A DNA stretch of 9,439 nucleotides from assembly GCA_018610125.1 (NCBI GenBank), contig JAHEOI010000020.1, forward strand, positions 1 through 9,439, given 5' to 3'. This stretch comes from Verrucomicrobiota bacterium (lineage in GTDB: Bacteria > Verrucomicrobiota > Verrucomicrobiia > Limisphaerales > JAHEOI01). Positions within the stretch are counted from its first letter, which is position 1, and each line of letters begins with the position of its first letter. Below the pieces are notes generated by a model. It was not told where the DNA came from and did not search any database. It saw only the letters and a program-made list of their open reading frames with translations. Of this stretch, positions 1-7,237 are shown in pieces. A program made the translations under genes and the position numbers.

Positions 1-1
1 A

Positions 2-2416
2 AGTCGGATTTCGGATGCGATTTCCCACTATTTGTTACCCAGAACCGTTCCTCTCCACATTGCCGCGCAAGGAGGCTTCAATAACCTGATTGAACTGCTC
101 CTGGCCCACGATCCAAAGCTCGAAGCGCAAGATGAAAGGGATAGGACCCCTTTATTCGTCGCAGTCAATTATAGACAGAAATCGACCGTGGCGTTGCTTA
201 TTGAGAAAGGGGCCCGGGTGAATGCCATCGATGCCGGCGACTACACAGCCTTGGCTAGAGCGATCGGTGACGAGTACAGAGATATCGCTCAAATTCTGTT
301 GGATAATGGAGCCGATCCGAACTTAGGTAGTCACGACCGGCGTCGAGCGCCTCTCTTTCTCGCAATAATGAGAGAGTCCAAAGCGATGATGACGCTGCTT
401 TTGGAGCATGACGCGGATCCGAATATCCAAGACCCTGAATCCCTGATTACCCCCCTTCATTTCGCCGCTGAAGAGGGACACCCCGAGATCGCGCAGATAC
501 TGATCGATCACGGAGCCGAAGTCGATGCGCAAGACGATGAAAAACAGACCCCTCTCCATGAAGCGACGGCGACGCGTCGCATATCTCCTCCTGACGATTC
601 CGGCTCGCGTACTGATCGCGATTCTGATCCTGAGGACTATGTCGAAACCGCCGAAGTGCTGCTTAAAAAAGGCGCCGATCCAAACTTGAAGGACAAAGGC
701 GGCAACATCCCATTATTGAACGTGATGAAGGTTGACTCATCGGACCTTCCGAAGTTCACCGGACTGATCAAGCTCCTCCTGGAAAAGGGCGCTAATCCCA
801 ACGTGAAAACGGAAGAGGGAGAGACGCCGCTGCATCTGGCATTGGAGGTTCCAGAGCTTGTGGGATTGCTGTTAGACCACGGCGCGGATCCGGAAATTAA
901 GGGCATTAAGGGCAAACGATCTCTGACAGCCTTGCAGCGGGCCGTTGGGTATAATAAGCCGGATCGGTCGATTAAGCTGCTTCTGAAAAATGGTGCGGAG
1001 GTGGATGTGCAAGCGGATAAAGATGGCGATACTCCCTTGCATTGGGCAGTCCAAATTGGTCGAAAGGAGGCCGCCAATCTTCTGATTGAACACGGGGGGA
1101 CTCTCGACGTGCAGAACGACGATGGGGAAACACCTCTTTACCGGGCGATTGAGGAGGAAAGGTTAGAGCTTGCAGAATTGCTTCTGGAAGCCGGGGCGTC
1201 GGTGGAGGTCCGTGCGGACAACGGTTTTACGCCGCTTCAAAAAGCGGTGGCCGAAAAGGAGCGCGAGTTGGCCGAGCTCCTGCTTCGTCAGGGTGCCGAT
1301 CCCAGCGTGCGACAAATTAACGAAAGCCACACCATCGAAAGGAGCTCCCCACGGCTTGGAGGGGGAAGATCGAAAGGTCTCCAATGGAAAATCGGTGAAA
1401 CTCCGCTGCACGTCGTTGCCAAGTCGAAGAACGATAGAATGGCCAACCTTCTTCTGAGAAATGGGGCCGATCCAAACTTACAAGACTTTGCTGGGAATAC
1501 GCCGTTGCATCGGGCTGTCGAGACGCGGTACTTGCCCGTAATAGAAGCGGTCTTGGCGCACGGCGGCGATCCGAACATCCCGAACGAGGCCGGGGACACT
1601 CCGTACACGCTCGCACTAGAAGGCCGCTACGGGAATGTGATCCAAGCCCTCCGCGAGAAAGCGGGCGCCGCCACGATCTCGGTCGAGCGCGAAGAGTTCA
1701 CGGAGCCGGTCTTTTTCAAGCGCCCCGACGGCATAAACCGGTTCACGCTGCTGGAGTGCCTCGCGGAGTTTTTTGAGCAGAACAGGAAGAGGCGTAAGGC
1801 CGGCTTCCCGGATCTTAAACACATCGAGGTCCGTCGTGAAAAAGAAGGTCAGACGAAAACAATACCTGTGGACCTCGACGAGCTCCTTGAAAGCGAGGAT
1901 CACGGGGACGTTGAGGATATCCCGCTCGAATGGGGAGATGTGGTGTATATCCCAGAGAAAGCCCATCGCCGAGGGGCAAGCTGGGACGGGCTATCGGGGG
2001 AAGTGGTCGATGGTTTGAAAGCTGTGCTTCGGCGCGAAATCGAGATTTCGGTGCGAGGCGAAAAAGAGCGCTTTGTGCTAGGGGCTTGCAACCTACCGGC
2101 GACAGGAAAAAAACGGAGCGGAGAAGTGTTAATAGGGCCGAGTGGGACGCGCGTTGAGGCAGAACAATCAGACGAGTCTAATGAGCAGGACCGCAAAGCA
2201 CCCGATTTATGCTCCTTCGAGCTGGAGCGCGTGTTAAATCTTTCCAACATGCTTTACACCTCATCAGATCTGACGCGGGTAACGATTCGCCGCCAAGATC
2301 CGGGATCGGGAGAAAGATATGAGCTGGTCGTCAATCTGGAAAAACCGCATCCCGGCACAGGCGTATGGTTGCAGGACGGCGATGTCATTGTAGTCCCTGA
2401 CAAAGAGGGCGAGTAA
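2..2416 (+). CDS. Ankyrin-repeat protein with two C-terminal SLBB-like (beta-grasp) segments, 5' partial
   Basis: The reading frame is open to the left edge; the first possible start is a TTG at 32, with no Shine-Dalgarno sequence before it, so I infer that the gene begins outside the window. Numbering residues from that TTG, 1-545 form about 15 ankyrin repeats with the usual TPLHxA start, LLLxxGADPN turn and 33-residue period. Two repeats carry insertions: an acidic, polar loop in the sixth (near residues 185-205) and a basic, Gly/Ser-rich loop in the twelfth (near 425-450). Residues 547-645 and 671-794 are not ankyrin. Each ends in a charged strand (IEVRREKEG, VTIRRQDPG), a short Val/Leu-rich strand and a closing GDVVYIPE or GDVIVVP, which is the pattern of SLBB domains of polysaccharide-export proteins. 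Ankyrin arrays bind proteins and SLBB domains are ligand-binding or assembly modules; the actual partner is unknown. No catalytic motif is seen. The ankyrin call is very sure and the SLBB call moderate. Confidence 0.93.
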   Translation, partial: SRISDAISHYLLPRTVPLHIAAQGGFNNLIELLLAHDPKLEAQDERDRTPLFVAVNYRQKSTVALLIEKGARVNAIDAGDYTALARAIGDEYRDIAQILLDNGADPNLGSHDRRRAPLFLAIMRESKAMMTLLLEHDADPNIQDPESLITPLHFAAEEGHPEIAQILIDHGAEVDAQDDEKQTPLHEATATRRISPPDDSGSRTDRDSDPEDYVETAEVLLKKGADPNLKDKGGNIPLLNVMKVDSSDLPKFTGLIKLLLEKGANPNVKTEEGETPLHLALEVPELVGLLLDHGADPEIKGIKGKRSLTALQRAVGYNKPDRSIKLLLKNGAEVDVQADKDGDTPLHWAVQIGRKEAANLLIEHGGTLDVQNDDGETPLYRAIEEERLELAELLLEAGASVEVRADNGFTPLQKAVAEKERELAELLLRQGADPSVRQINESHTIERSSPRLGGGRSKGLQWKIGETPLHVVAKSKNDRMANLLLRNGADPNLQDFAGNTPLHRAVETRYLPVIEAVLAHGGDPNIPNEAGDTPYTLALEGRYGNVIQALREKAGAATISVEREEFTEPVFFKRPDGINRFTLLECLAEFFEQNRKRRKAGFPDLKHIEVRREKEGQTKTIPVDLDELLESEDHGDVEDIPLEWGDVVYIPEKAHRRGASWDGLSGEVVDGLKAVLRREIEISVRGEKERFVLGACNLPATGKKRSGEVLIGPSGTRVEAEQSDESNEQDRKAPDLCSFELERVLNLSNMLYTSSDLTRVTIRRQDPGSGERYELVVNLEKPHPGTGVWLQDGDVIVVPDKEGE

Positions 2417-2434
2417 GGATCGGCTTAAAGAAGC

Positions 2435-2465
2435 CCCCTGGATTTCTCATGGAGAAATCCAGGGG
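2435..2465. terminator. Perfect 14-bp hairpin downstream of the ankyrin gene
   Basis: Arms 2435-2448 and 2452-2465 are perfectly complementary around a three-base loop (ATG), starting 18 bases after the ankyrin stop codon. The position and strength suit a transcription terminator. On the + strand no T-run follows. On the - strand the stem is followed by a short pyrimidine stretch (GGCTTCTTT), so it could also serve the leftward 74-residue gene. A smaller hairpin (GGCTT 2422-2426 with AAGCC 2431-2435) overlaps its base. Further on, GGGAAAA at 2478-2484 can pair with TTTTCCC at 2500-2506, or AAAACG at 2489-2494 with CGTTTT at 2498-2503. The hairpin is directly visible; terminator function is inferred. 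Confidence 0.55.
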
Positions 2466-2633
2466 ACAGAACCTCCAGGGAAAAGGTTAAAACGTCCCGT
2501 TTTCCCGAAGACCACTCATTCTTGTCAGCGTCTCAGCGGTGTCAGCGCATCTTGTCCGAGTGCGCACCGTAGGTCTCAACCCGGAGCCCGCCCTTGCTTC
2601 CTCGTCGATTAAAGTCTTCAGAAGCGGCAGAAC

Positions 2634-2858
2634 CTACGTCGCCCCCTCCATGTCTCCGGATTCATGGATCAGGCCGGTCATCGTGAGCAACGGCAGGGCA
2701 AAATAATGCCCTTGATCGTCAAAAACGACAACGTATGAGCCGCGAGGCGGGAGGGAGATATAATCGCGATGAGGGACCTCGTATTCCCGACCGTCCGCCA
2801 TGCGTATCCTGAAGGGAACACCTCTTTCAATCGCCGACTCAACCTGACTTCGATTCAT
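2634..2858 (-). CDS. Small conserved-type protein, 74 residues, function unknown
   Basis: The ATG is at 2858 and the TAG at 2634. The product is soluble, with no signal peptide, membrane segment or cysteine. It opens with a short helix-like segment (MNRSQVESAIERGVPF). A run of probable beta strands follows: FRIRMADGREYEVP, then HRDYISLPPRGSYVVVF, then DDQGHYFALPLLTMTGL. From memory this resembles a family of short hypothetical proteins found widely in Verrucomicrobiota and Planctomycetota that share the MADGREYEVPHRDYI core; I know of no assigned function. The strand-rich core looks like a compact barrel or SH3-like fold, but that is a guess. The gene is opposite in strand to both neighbours and sits alone, so the context gives no hint. 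The ribosome site is weak (GTTGAG just before the start). I am fairly sure it is a real gene because the composition and strand pattern are protein-like. Confidence 0.75.
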   Translation of the reverse strand: MNRSQVESAIERGVPFRIRMADGREYEVPHRDYISLPPRGSYVVVFDDQGHYFALPLLTMTGLIHESGDMEGAT

Positions 2859-3464
2859 CTCAACGTGACAATAAAACCGGAGAAACGGCTTTGCAATCCC
2901 TCGTTATAAAGGGGGAAGAGTTTACTTATGCGGAGCCTCAACGCGCTTTGGACCGGTGCGATGCCGCCGTTCCCGTACCGCCCGACCGGCCAACCGCCTA
3001 AACGTTTGAGCGCGCCACTATGCAAGGTTAGTCGAGCACTTCTCTCGGTAACAGGAGATCGTCGCGGGTGGGGGCCAGGTAAGGGGGGGACGCATGCGCT
3101 CGCCGGTGACGTTTTTAAATTTCCAAAGGGTGCCTTCCTGATTATCCGGGACGGGCACTCTGAAATAGTCCGGCTCTTTCATATCCGCGCTCTCAGTGCG
3201 CAGGAATGGACACGCTATGTATCGAAATAGGACATGGCAATTCGTCGAAGTCGTCATGCGGTGTTCTCACCTCCCGACACCGACGAGGGTTGAGCGATCG
3301 CGCTTGAACGGCGATACTATCCCATGAAAGAGACGGCCCTAACGAGCGGATTGAAAGGCCACACTTGGAAAAAGGTCCGCCGTGTGCCTTTTCCCTTTCC
3401 AGCTCGGTGCCGGGGTTCGCCTCGATACAATGCACCCCTTGCCATGTTTGGCGACTCGACGGGA
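2859..3464. other. Intergenic stretch of about 600 bp without a confident gene
   Basis: This gap separates the divergent 74-residue gene and CotH gene, so promoters for both should lie here. Short overlapping open frames occur on both strands; none resembles a known family. The best candidate is the minus-strand remnant at 3028-3257, listed separately. Near 3367-3393 there is an imperfect hairpin (GGAAAAAGG with GCCTTTTCC) just upstream of the CotH start. A -10-like TACAAT lies at 3426-3431 without a convincing -35 box, so no promoter is called. No tRNA, repeat array or riboswitch pattern was recognised. Confidence 0.5.
3028..3257 (-). pseudogene. Possible frameshifted small ORF interrupted at a seven-base homopolymer
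   Basis: A minus-strand ATG at 3257 has a perfect anti-16S match (GGAGGTGA, 3274-3267) nine bases upstream, with an in-frame second ATG at 3182. The frame runs through a protein-like stretch (MKEPDYFRVPVPDNQEG then TLWKFKNVTGERMR) to a run of seven C on this strand (+ strand G 3083-3089). After the run the same frame becomes Pro- and Cys-containing and stops at 3018. Another frame reads PPYLAPTRDDLLLPREVLD and stops at 3028-3030, which looks like a natural C-terminus. One extra C, or two fewer, would join the two halves. I do not recognise the protein. It may be a decayed gene, a sequencing error in the homopolymer, or chance. Confidence 0.25.
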
Positions 3465-6400
3465 ATGTTTCGGACGGCGATTGCGTTGGCCCTGCTTGTT
3501 TTGCAAATCGGCTTAATTGCGGGACATGGCCAAGAAAACGATCGCTTGGTCATTTCCGAGCTGATGGCCGCCAACGACCAGACGCTGTTGGACTCGGATG
3601 GCGAGGCCTCCGACTGGATCGAAATTCGGAATCCGACGGACGTGGCGATCGACTTGCAAGGATGGTTCTTAACGGATGCGGAAGAAAGTCCGAAGCAATG
3701 GGCCTTCCCGTCCGTCACCCTGCCTCCGGATGCCTATCTGCTCGTCTTCGCATCGGGAAATGACCGGCGACAGGCCGGAGAGGAGCTGCATACCAGTTTC
3801 CGCCTTGACCGTGGGGGCGAATACCTCGCGTTGACTCATTCGTCACCTAAAGGCATCGTCGTCAGCTCCGAATTCGCCCCTTATCCTCGCCAGCGCACCG
3901 ACGTTTCCTACGGGCGAACGACGACCCCGCCGTCCGATAACACCGGTTATTTTAAAAACCCCACACCCAATGAGCCGAATGCCGTCGCTTCATTGAGCCG
4001 TTTCGTTGCGAAGCCCGAGCTGACGGCCGGTCACGGCCTTTATAGCTCGCCGATTGCGGTGACGCTAACATGCGCAACTCCCGGAGCCGATTTACGCTAC
4101 ACAACCGACGGGAGTGCACCAGGCTCCGACCACGGAATACATGTGTCGGCGCCCGATCCGAAGACGGCACCCGGCATAACCGTGACCATTTCGGAGACGA
4201 CAACACTGCGCGTCGTTGCTATCAAGCCGGGCCTTGAACCGAGCGACATCGAGACAGCAACCTTTATCTTTCCGCGGCAAGTCATGGAACAGGATGGCCG
4301 GGGTAAACCGTTTTCGACGGCCGCCAACTGGGGCCATGCCGGTCCGGATTGGGGGCTCGACCCCAAGATTCTCGATCATGCCGATCCGGAAGTTCGCCCA
4401 GTGCCGAACGATTTGAAACGCATTCCAACGATTTCACTCGTCACCGGTTTCGACCAGCTTTTCGGTGAAGATGGAATCTACATTGCCGGTGAGGATGACG
4501 AGCGACCCGCCTCGATAGAGATGCTTAACCCGGGAGGCGATCCCGAAAATGTCAACGCCCAGGAGGGATTTCAAGCCGATGGCACAGTCCAGATCGTCGG
4601 GGGCTCGAGTCCAAATCGTTGGAAATCGGACAAATTGTCGATGCGATTTAAATTCCAGCCTGATTTGGAATATCCGGTTTTCGGCGAAACCGCTGCGACC
4701 CGATTCGATACGTTGGTGCTTGATGCCAGGCTCAACAATACCTGGCATTATGGGGGCGGCGTCGAGCCGAGAAACCAACGTGGCCGAGCGCAGTATGTCC
4801 GTGACCAATACGCGGCGAACCTTCACAATGCCATGGGCGGCACTTCCCCGCACGGTCGGCACGTCCATCTCTATTTGAATGGCATCTACTGGGGCATCCA
4901 TACCCTGCACGAGCGCCCGGATGACAATTTTGCAGCGAGCTACTTCGGCGGGAAGAACGAGCATTATGACTCGCTTAAGCACAATCCCAACGATCTGCTG
5001 CAGGGCTCCTCGGGGAGCTACTTACGGTTGCACGAACTGGCCGATCGCAATCTCAAGGAGAATGCGAATTACCAAGCCGTTCGGCAACGACTAGACATTC
5101 CGGCTTTCATCCGCTACATCCTCGTCAACTATTACGTGGGAAATCAGGATTGGGCCCACCATAATTGGTATGCCTCCTTTAACCGGGTCGCTGCCGACGG
5201 ACGATGGCGATTCCATAGTTGGGACGCTGAGAAAGGATTGCATGATGTGATGGACGACGTTACCGGACGCAACGACCAGGGTGCGCCGACCAATCTCCAT
5301 CACGACCTGATCGACAATCGAGAATACCGCCTCCGCTTTGCCGACATGGCTTACCAAGCGCTTCGGCACGGGGTCTTATCTCCCAAAACCGCGGCCAGGC
5401 ATTACCGAGACCTGACCGAGAACATTAACCTCGCGATGCGCCTGGAATCGGCTCGTTGGGGTGACAATCAAAGAAACGCGCCTTTTACTCGCTTGGATTG
5501 GCTCGAGACTCGTGACGAAATCTTCGGTGAGACGGGAGACCTATTGGTCCCGCTGTACAATTATTTTGCTCGGCGCAGCGGCATTGTCTTGCAACAATTC
5601 CGTGACCGAGGCTGGCTTCCCGCCGCCGAGCCGCCCACCTTCAACCGACACGGAGGACGTGTCGACAAAGGCTTTCCCCTGGAAATCAGCTCGAAGGCTT
5701 CCGGTACGATCTATTACACATTGGATGGAAGCGACCCGCGAATCCCTACCAAAGGGGGCGAGGTTACCACCACGGAACCGGTTTCCCTGGATGCCTCAAA
5801 ACGCGCTCTCATCCCGGCAGGCAATGGAGTCCATTCGGAATGGCTCAAGCCGGAGTTTGACGCCGGCAATTGGCCGATCGGGACGAAAGGAGCCCGCTAT
5901 GACAACAATAACGAATACGACGGGGTCCGGATGGAAGGCGGTGCCCCCAGCTCGGTCGCCCCTTCCGCACGGGAATACACCGACCCGATTCCCCTCCTGG
6001 AATCGACGATGGTTAAAGCGCGACTCCGAAACGGAAATGAATGGTCGCCGCTTGGCCAGGCCGAATTCATTGTGGGCACCGTACCGCCGAGCCCCTCGAA
6101 TCTCGTCATTTCTCGAGCCCATTACCACCCCGCCCCCGCGACTGAAACCGAAGCCGCAGCCGGCTTTACCAGTCACCGCGACTTCGAGCTCCTTGAGCTC
6201 CTCAATATCGGAGATCGCACGATCGATTTACGAGGGCTACGATTCACTGACGGCATCGAATTCGCGTTCGATAACGCAAGCGATGCCCGTGAGCTGGCCC
6301 CTGGGACAAGATTGATACTCGTCTCCAACAGGGCGGCATTCCGCCATCGATATGGCGCCTCCGACCTGGTCGTGGGCGAATTCCAGCAGGGGACCCAACT

Positions 6401-7025
6401 CGACAACGGAGGCGAGCGACTGGCCGCTGTTAACGCCGAACAAGAGGTCGTCATTGAGGTCACCTATGACGATGCCCCTCCATGGCCGGAACAGCCCGAC
6501 GGTGAAGGTTATTCCCTGGTTTTGCGGGATCCGACAGGCAATCCGGATCCAAATGACCCGACAAATTGGCAGGCACAAGCCGAAGCCGGCGGCGCGAAGC
6601 AGCCCGCCTCACAAACACTGCAGGCTTGGTTGGAAACGCACTTCTCGGCTTCCGAGCTGGATCAAGCCTCAATTTCAGGACTCGACGCCGATCCGGATTC
6701 GGATCGATTTCCCAATGCGCTCGAGTTTTTTCATCACACGGATCCAAGAAGTGCGGAGCCCGAAAGAACCCTAAACATCACCTACGATCCCGGCTCCGAG
6801 ACCCCGGTTGTCGAGATCGACTTTGTCAAGCGCGCCGAGCTGGAGGAGCTTACATGGGAGCTTACCGCCTCTTCCGATTTGGCGAATTGGATCCCGGTCT
6901 CACGCGACCATCAAACGGTCGCCGGTACCAATCCCGACGGTACCGAGAACATTCGATTCTCGGTGCGTCTGGAAAAGGAGATCACCTTCTTTCGGCTGGA
7001 GATCACAGGGGCGGTCTCTCGATGA
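3465..7025 (+). CDS. Secreted CotH-kinase family protein with flanking lamin-tail domains
   Basis: The protein has 1186 residues from the ATG at 3465, chosen because a signal peptide follows at once (MFRTAIALALLVLQIGLIAG, cleaved near residue 22). In-frame ATGs at 3444 and 3324 also exist; the 3324 start would add 47 residues that look non-coding. No start has a good ribosome site. Domains in order: lamin-tail domain (28-145, opening LVISELMAAND); chitobiase/hexosaminidase C-terminal-like module (184-270, with RYTTDGSAPG); CotH kinase domain (about 319-720); a second chitobiase-like module (about 721-870, with IYYTLDGSDPR at 748-758) interrupted by an insert near 768-835; a second lamin-tail domain (878-1022); and a C-terminal tail with a calcium-binding-like DADPDSDRFPNALEFF (from 1074) and a SSDLANWIPV segment typical of Verrucomicrobiota. 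CotH-like motifs visible are GGSSPNRWKS (379-388), NGIYWGIHTLHE (472-483), NQDW (560-563) and WDAE (586-589), the likely metal and catalytic acids. Bacillus CotH phosphorylates spore-coat proteins; the role and substrate of PVC versions are unknown. It probably acts at the cell surface or outside. Confidence 0.92.
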   Translation: MFRTAIALALLVLQIGLIAGHGQENDRLVISELMAANDQTLLDSDGEASDWIEIRNPTDVAIDLQGWFLTDAEESPKQWAFPSVTLPPDAYLLVFASGNDRRQAGEELHTSFRLDRGGEYLALTHSSPKGIVVSSEFAPYPRQRTDVSYGRTTTPPSDNTGYFKNPTPNEPNAVASLSRFVAKPELTAGHGLYSSPIAVTLTCATPGADLRYTTDGSAPGSDHGIHVSAPDPKTAPGITVTISETTTLRVVAIKPGLEPSDIETATFIFPRQVMEQDGRGKPFSTAANWGHAGPDWGLDPKILDHADPEVRPVPNDLKRIPTISLVTGFDQLFGEDGIYIAGEDDERPASIEMLNPGGDPENVNAQEGFQADGTVQIVGGSSPNRWKSDKLSMRFKFQPDLEYPVFGETAATRFDTLVLDARLNNTWHYGGGVEPRNQRGRAQYVRDQYAANLHNAMGGTSPHGRHVHLYLNGIYWGIHTLHERPDDNFAASYFGGKNEHYDSLKHNPNDLLQGSSGSYLRLHELADRNLKENANYQAVRQRLDIPAFIRYILVNYYVGNQDWAHHNWYASFNRVAADGRWRFHSWDAEKGLHDVMDDVTGRNDQGAPTNLHHDLIDNREYRLRFADMAYQALRHGVLSPKTAARHYRDLTENINLAMRLESARWGDNQRNAPFTRLDWLETRDEIFGETGDLLVPLYNYFARRSGIVLQQFRDRGWLPAAEPPTFNRHGGRVDKGFPLEISSKASGTIYYTLDGSDPRIPTKGGEVTTTEPVSLDASKRALIPAGNGVHSEWLKPEFDAGNWPIGTKGARYDNNNEYDGVRMEGGAPSSVAPSAREYTDPIPLLESTMVKARLRNGNEWSPLGQAEFIVGTVPPSPSNLVISRAHYHPAPATETEAAAGFTSHRDFELLELLNIGDRTIDLRGLRFTDGIEFAFDNASDARELAPGTRLILVSNRAAFRHRYGASDLVVGEFQQGTQLDNGGERLAAVNAEQEVVIEVTYDDAPPWPEQPDGEGYSLVLRDPTGNPDPNDPTNWQAQAEAGGAKQPASQTLQAWLETHFSASELDQASISGLDADPDSDRFPNALEFFHHTDPRSAEPERTLNITYDPGSETPVVEIDFVKRAELEELTWELTASSDLANWIPVSRDHQTVAGTNPDGTENIRFSVRLEKEITFFRLEITGAVSR

Positions 7026-7176
7026 AACCTCGAAAAACCTCGAAACGAGGGAGGCCAACTGCAATCCCAACAAAACAATGTCGAAACCGTTCTCGAATTC
7101 GTTTCAAACGTTCCGGGAGAATCAAGAGTAGGGAAACGTTCTTTTCACTTCGCGCCATTGGAGGCTATCTTCCTTG

Positions 7177-7231
7177 GGCGGCAAGATGCCTGTGACCGGT
7201 GTGTCGGTCGTTTCCCCGACACCTTGCCGCC
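7177..7231. terminator. Bipartite inverted repeat between convergent genes
   Basis: GGCGGCAAG (7177-7185) pairs with CTTGCCGCC (7223-7231), and GTGTCGG (7201-7207) pairs with CCGACAC (7216-7222). The right-hand arm is continuous for 16 bases while the left-hand arm is split by a 15-base bulge (7186-7200). It lies just past the stop of the oxidoreductase (7238) and about 150 bp past the CotH stop, so a structured 3' end or bidirectional terminator is plausible. No T-run follows on either strand, which weakens the terminator reading. A 5-bp hairpin (CCTCG 7038-7042, CGAGG 7046-7050) immediately after the CotH gene is the only other structure in this gap. Confidence 0.4.
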
Positions 7232-7237
7232 GTTGCC

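Noticed and set aside
2525..2548. Three closely spaced CAGCG motifs, possible operator or iteron
   Set aside because: The spacing is irregular and the motif too short; likely chance in GC-rich DNA.
2867..2895. Minus-strand TTGCAA, 17 bases, TATTGT as a promoter for the 74-residue gene
   Set aside because: Each box matches the consensus at only four of six positions and the -10 would sit about nine bases from the start codon, leaving almost no leader.
2928..3230. Plus-strand open frame of 100 codons in the intergenic gap
   Set aside because: There is no ribosome site, the N-terminal half is Pro/Arg-rich, and the opposite strand carries the better candidate with a perfect Shine-Dalgarno.
3426..3431. 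TACAAT as a -10 box for the CotH gene
   Set aside because: No acceptable -35 hexamer lies 16-18 bases upstream.
3324..3464. Upstream start at 3324 for the CotH protein
   Set aside because: The 47 extra residues are basic and Pro-rich, would bury the signal peptide inside the protein, and have no ribosome site.
4434..4982. Minus-strand open frame of 182 codons
   Set aside because: It lies wholly inside the CotH kinase domain, whose frame has clear family motifs there; the antisense translation shows no domain.
5461..6315. Plus-strand open frame of 284 codons
   Set aside because: It is an out-of-frame shadow of the CotH gene; the translation is Arg/Ser/Pro-rich and without motifs.
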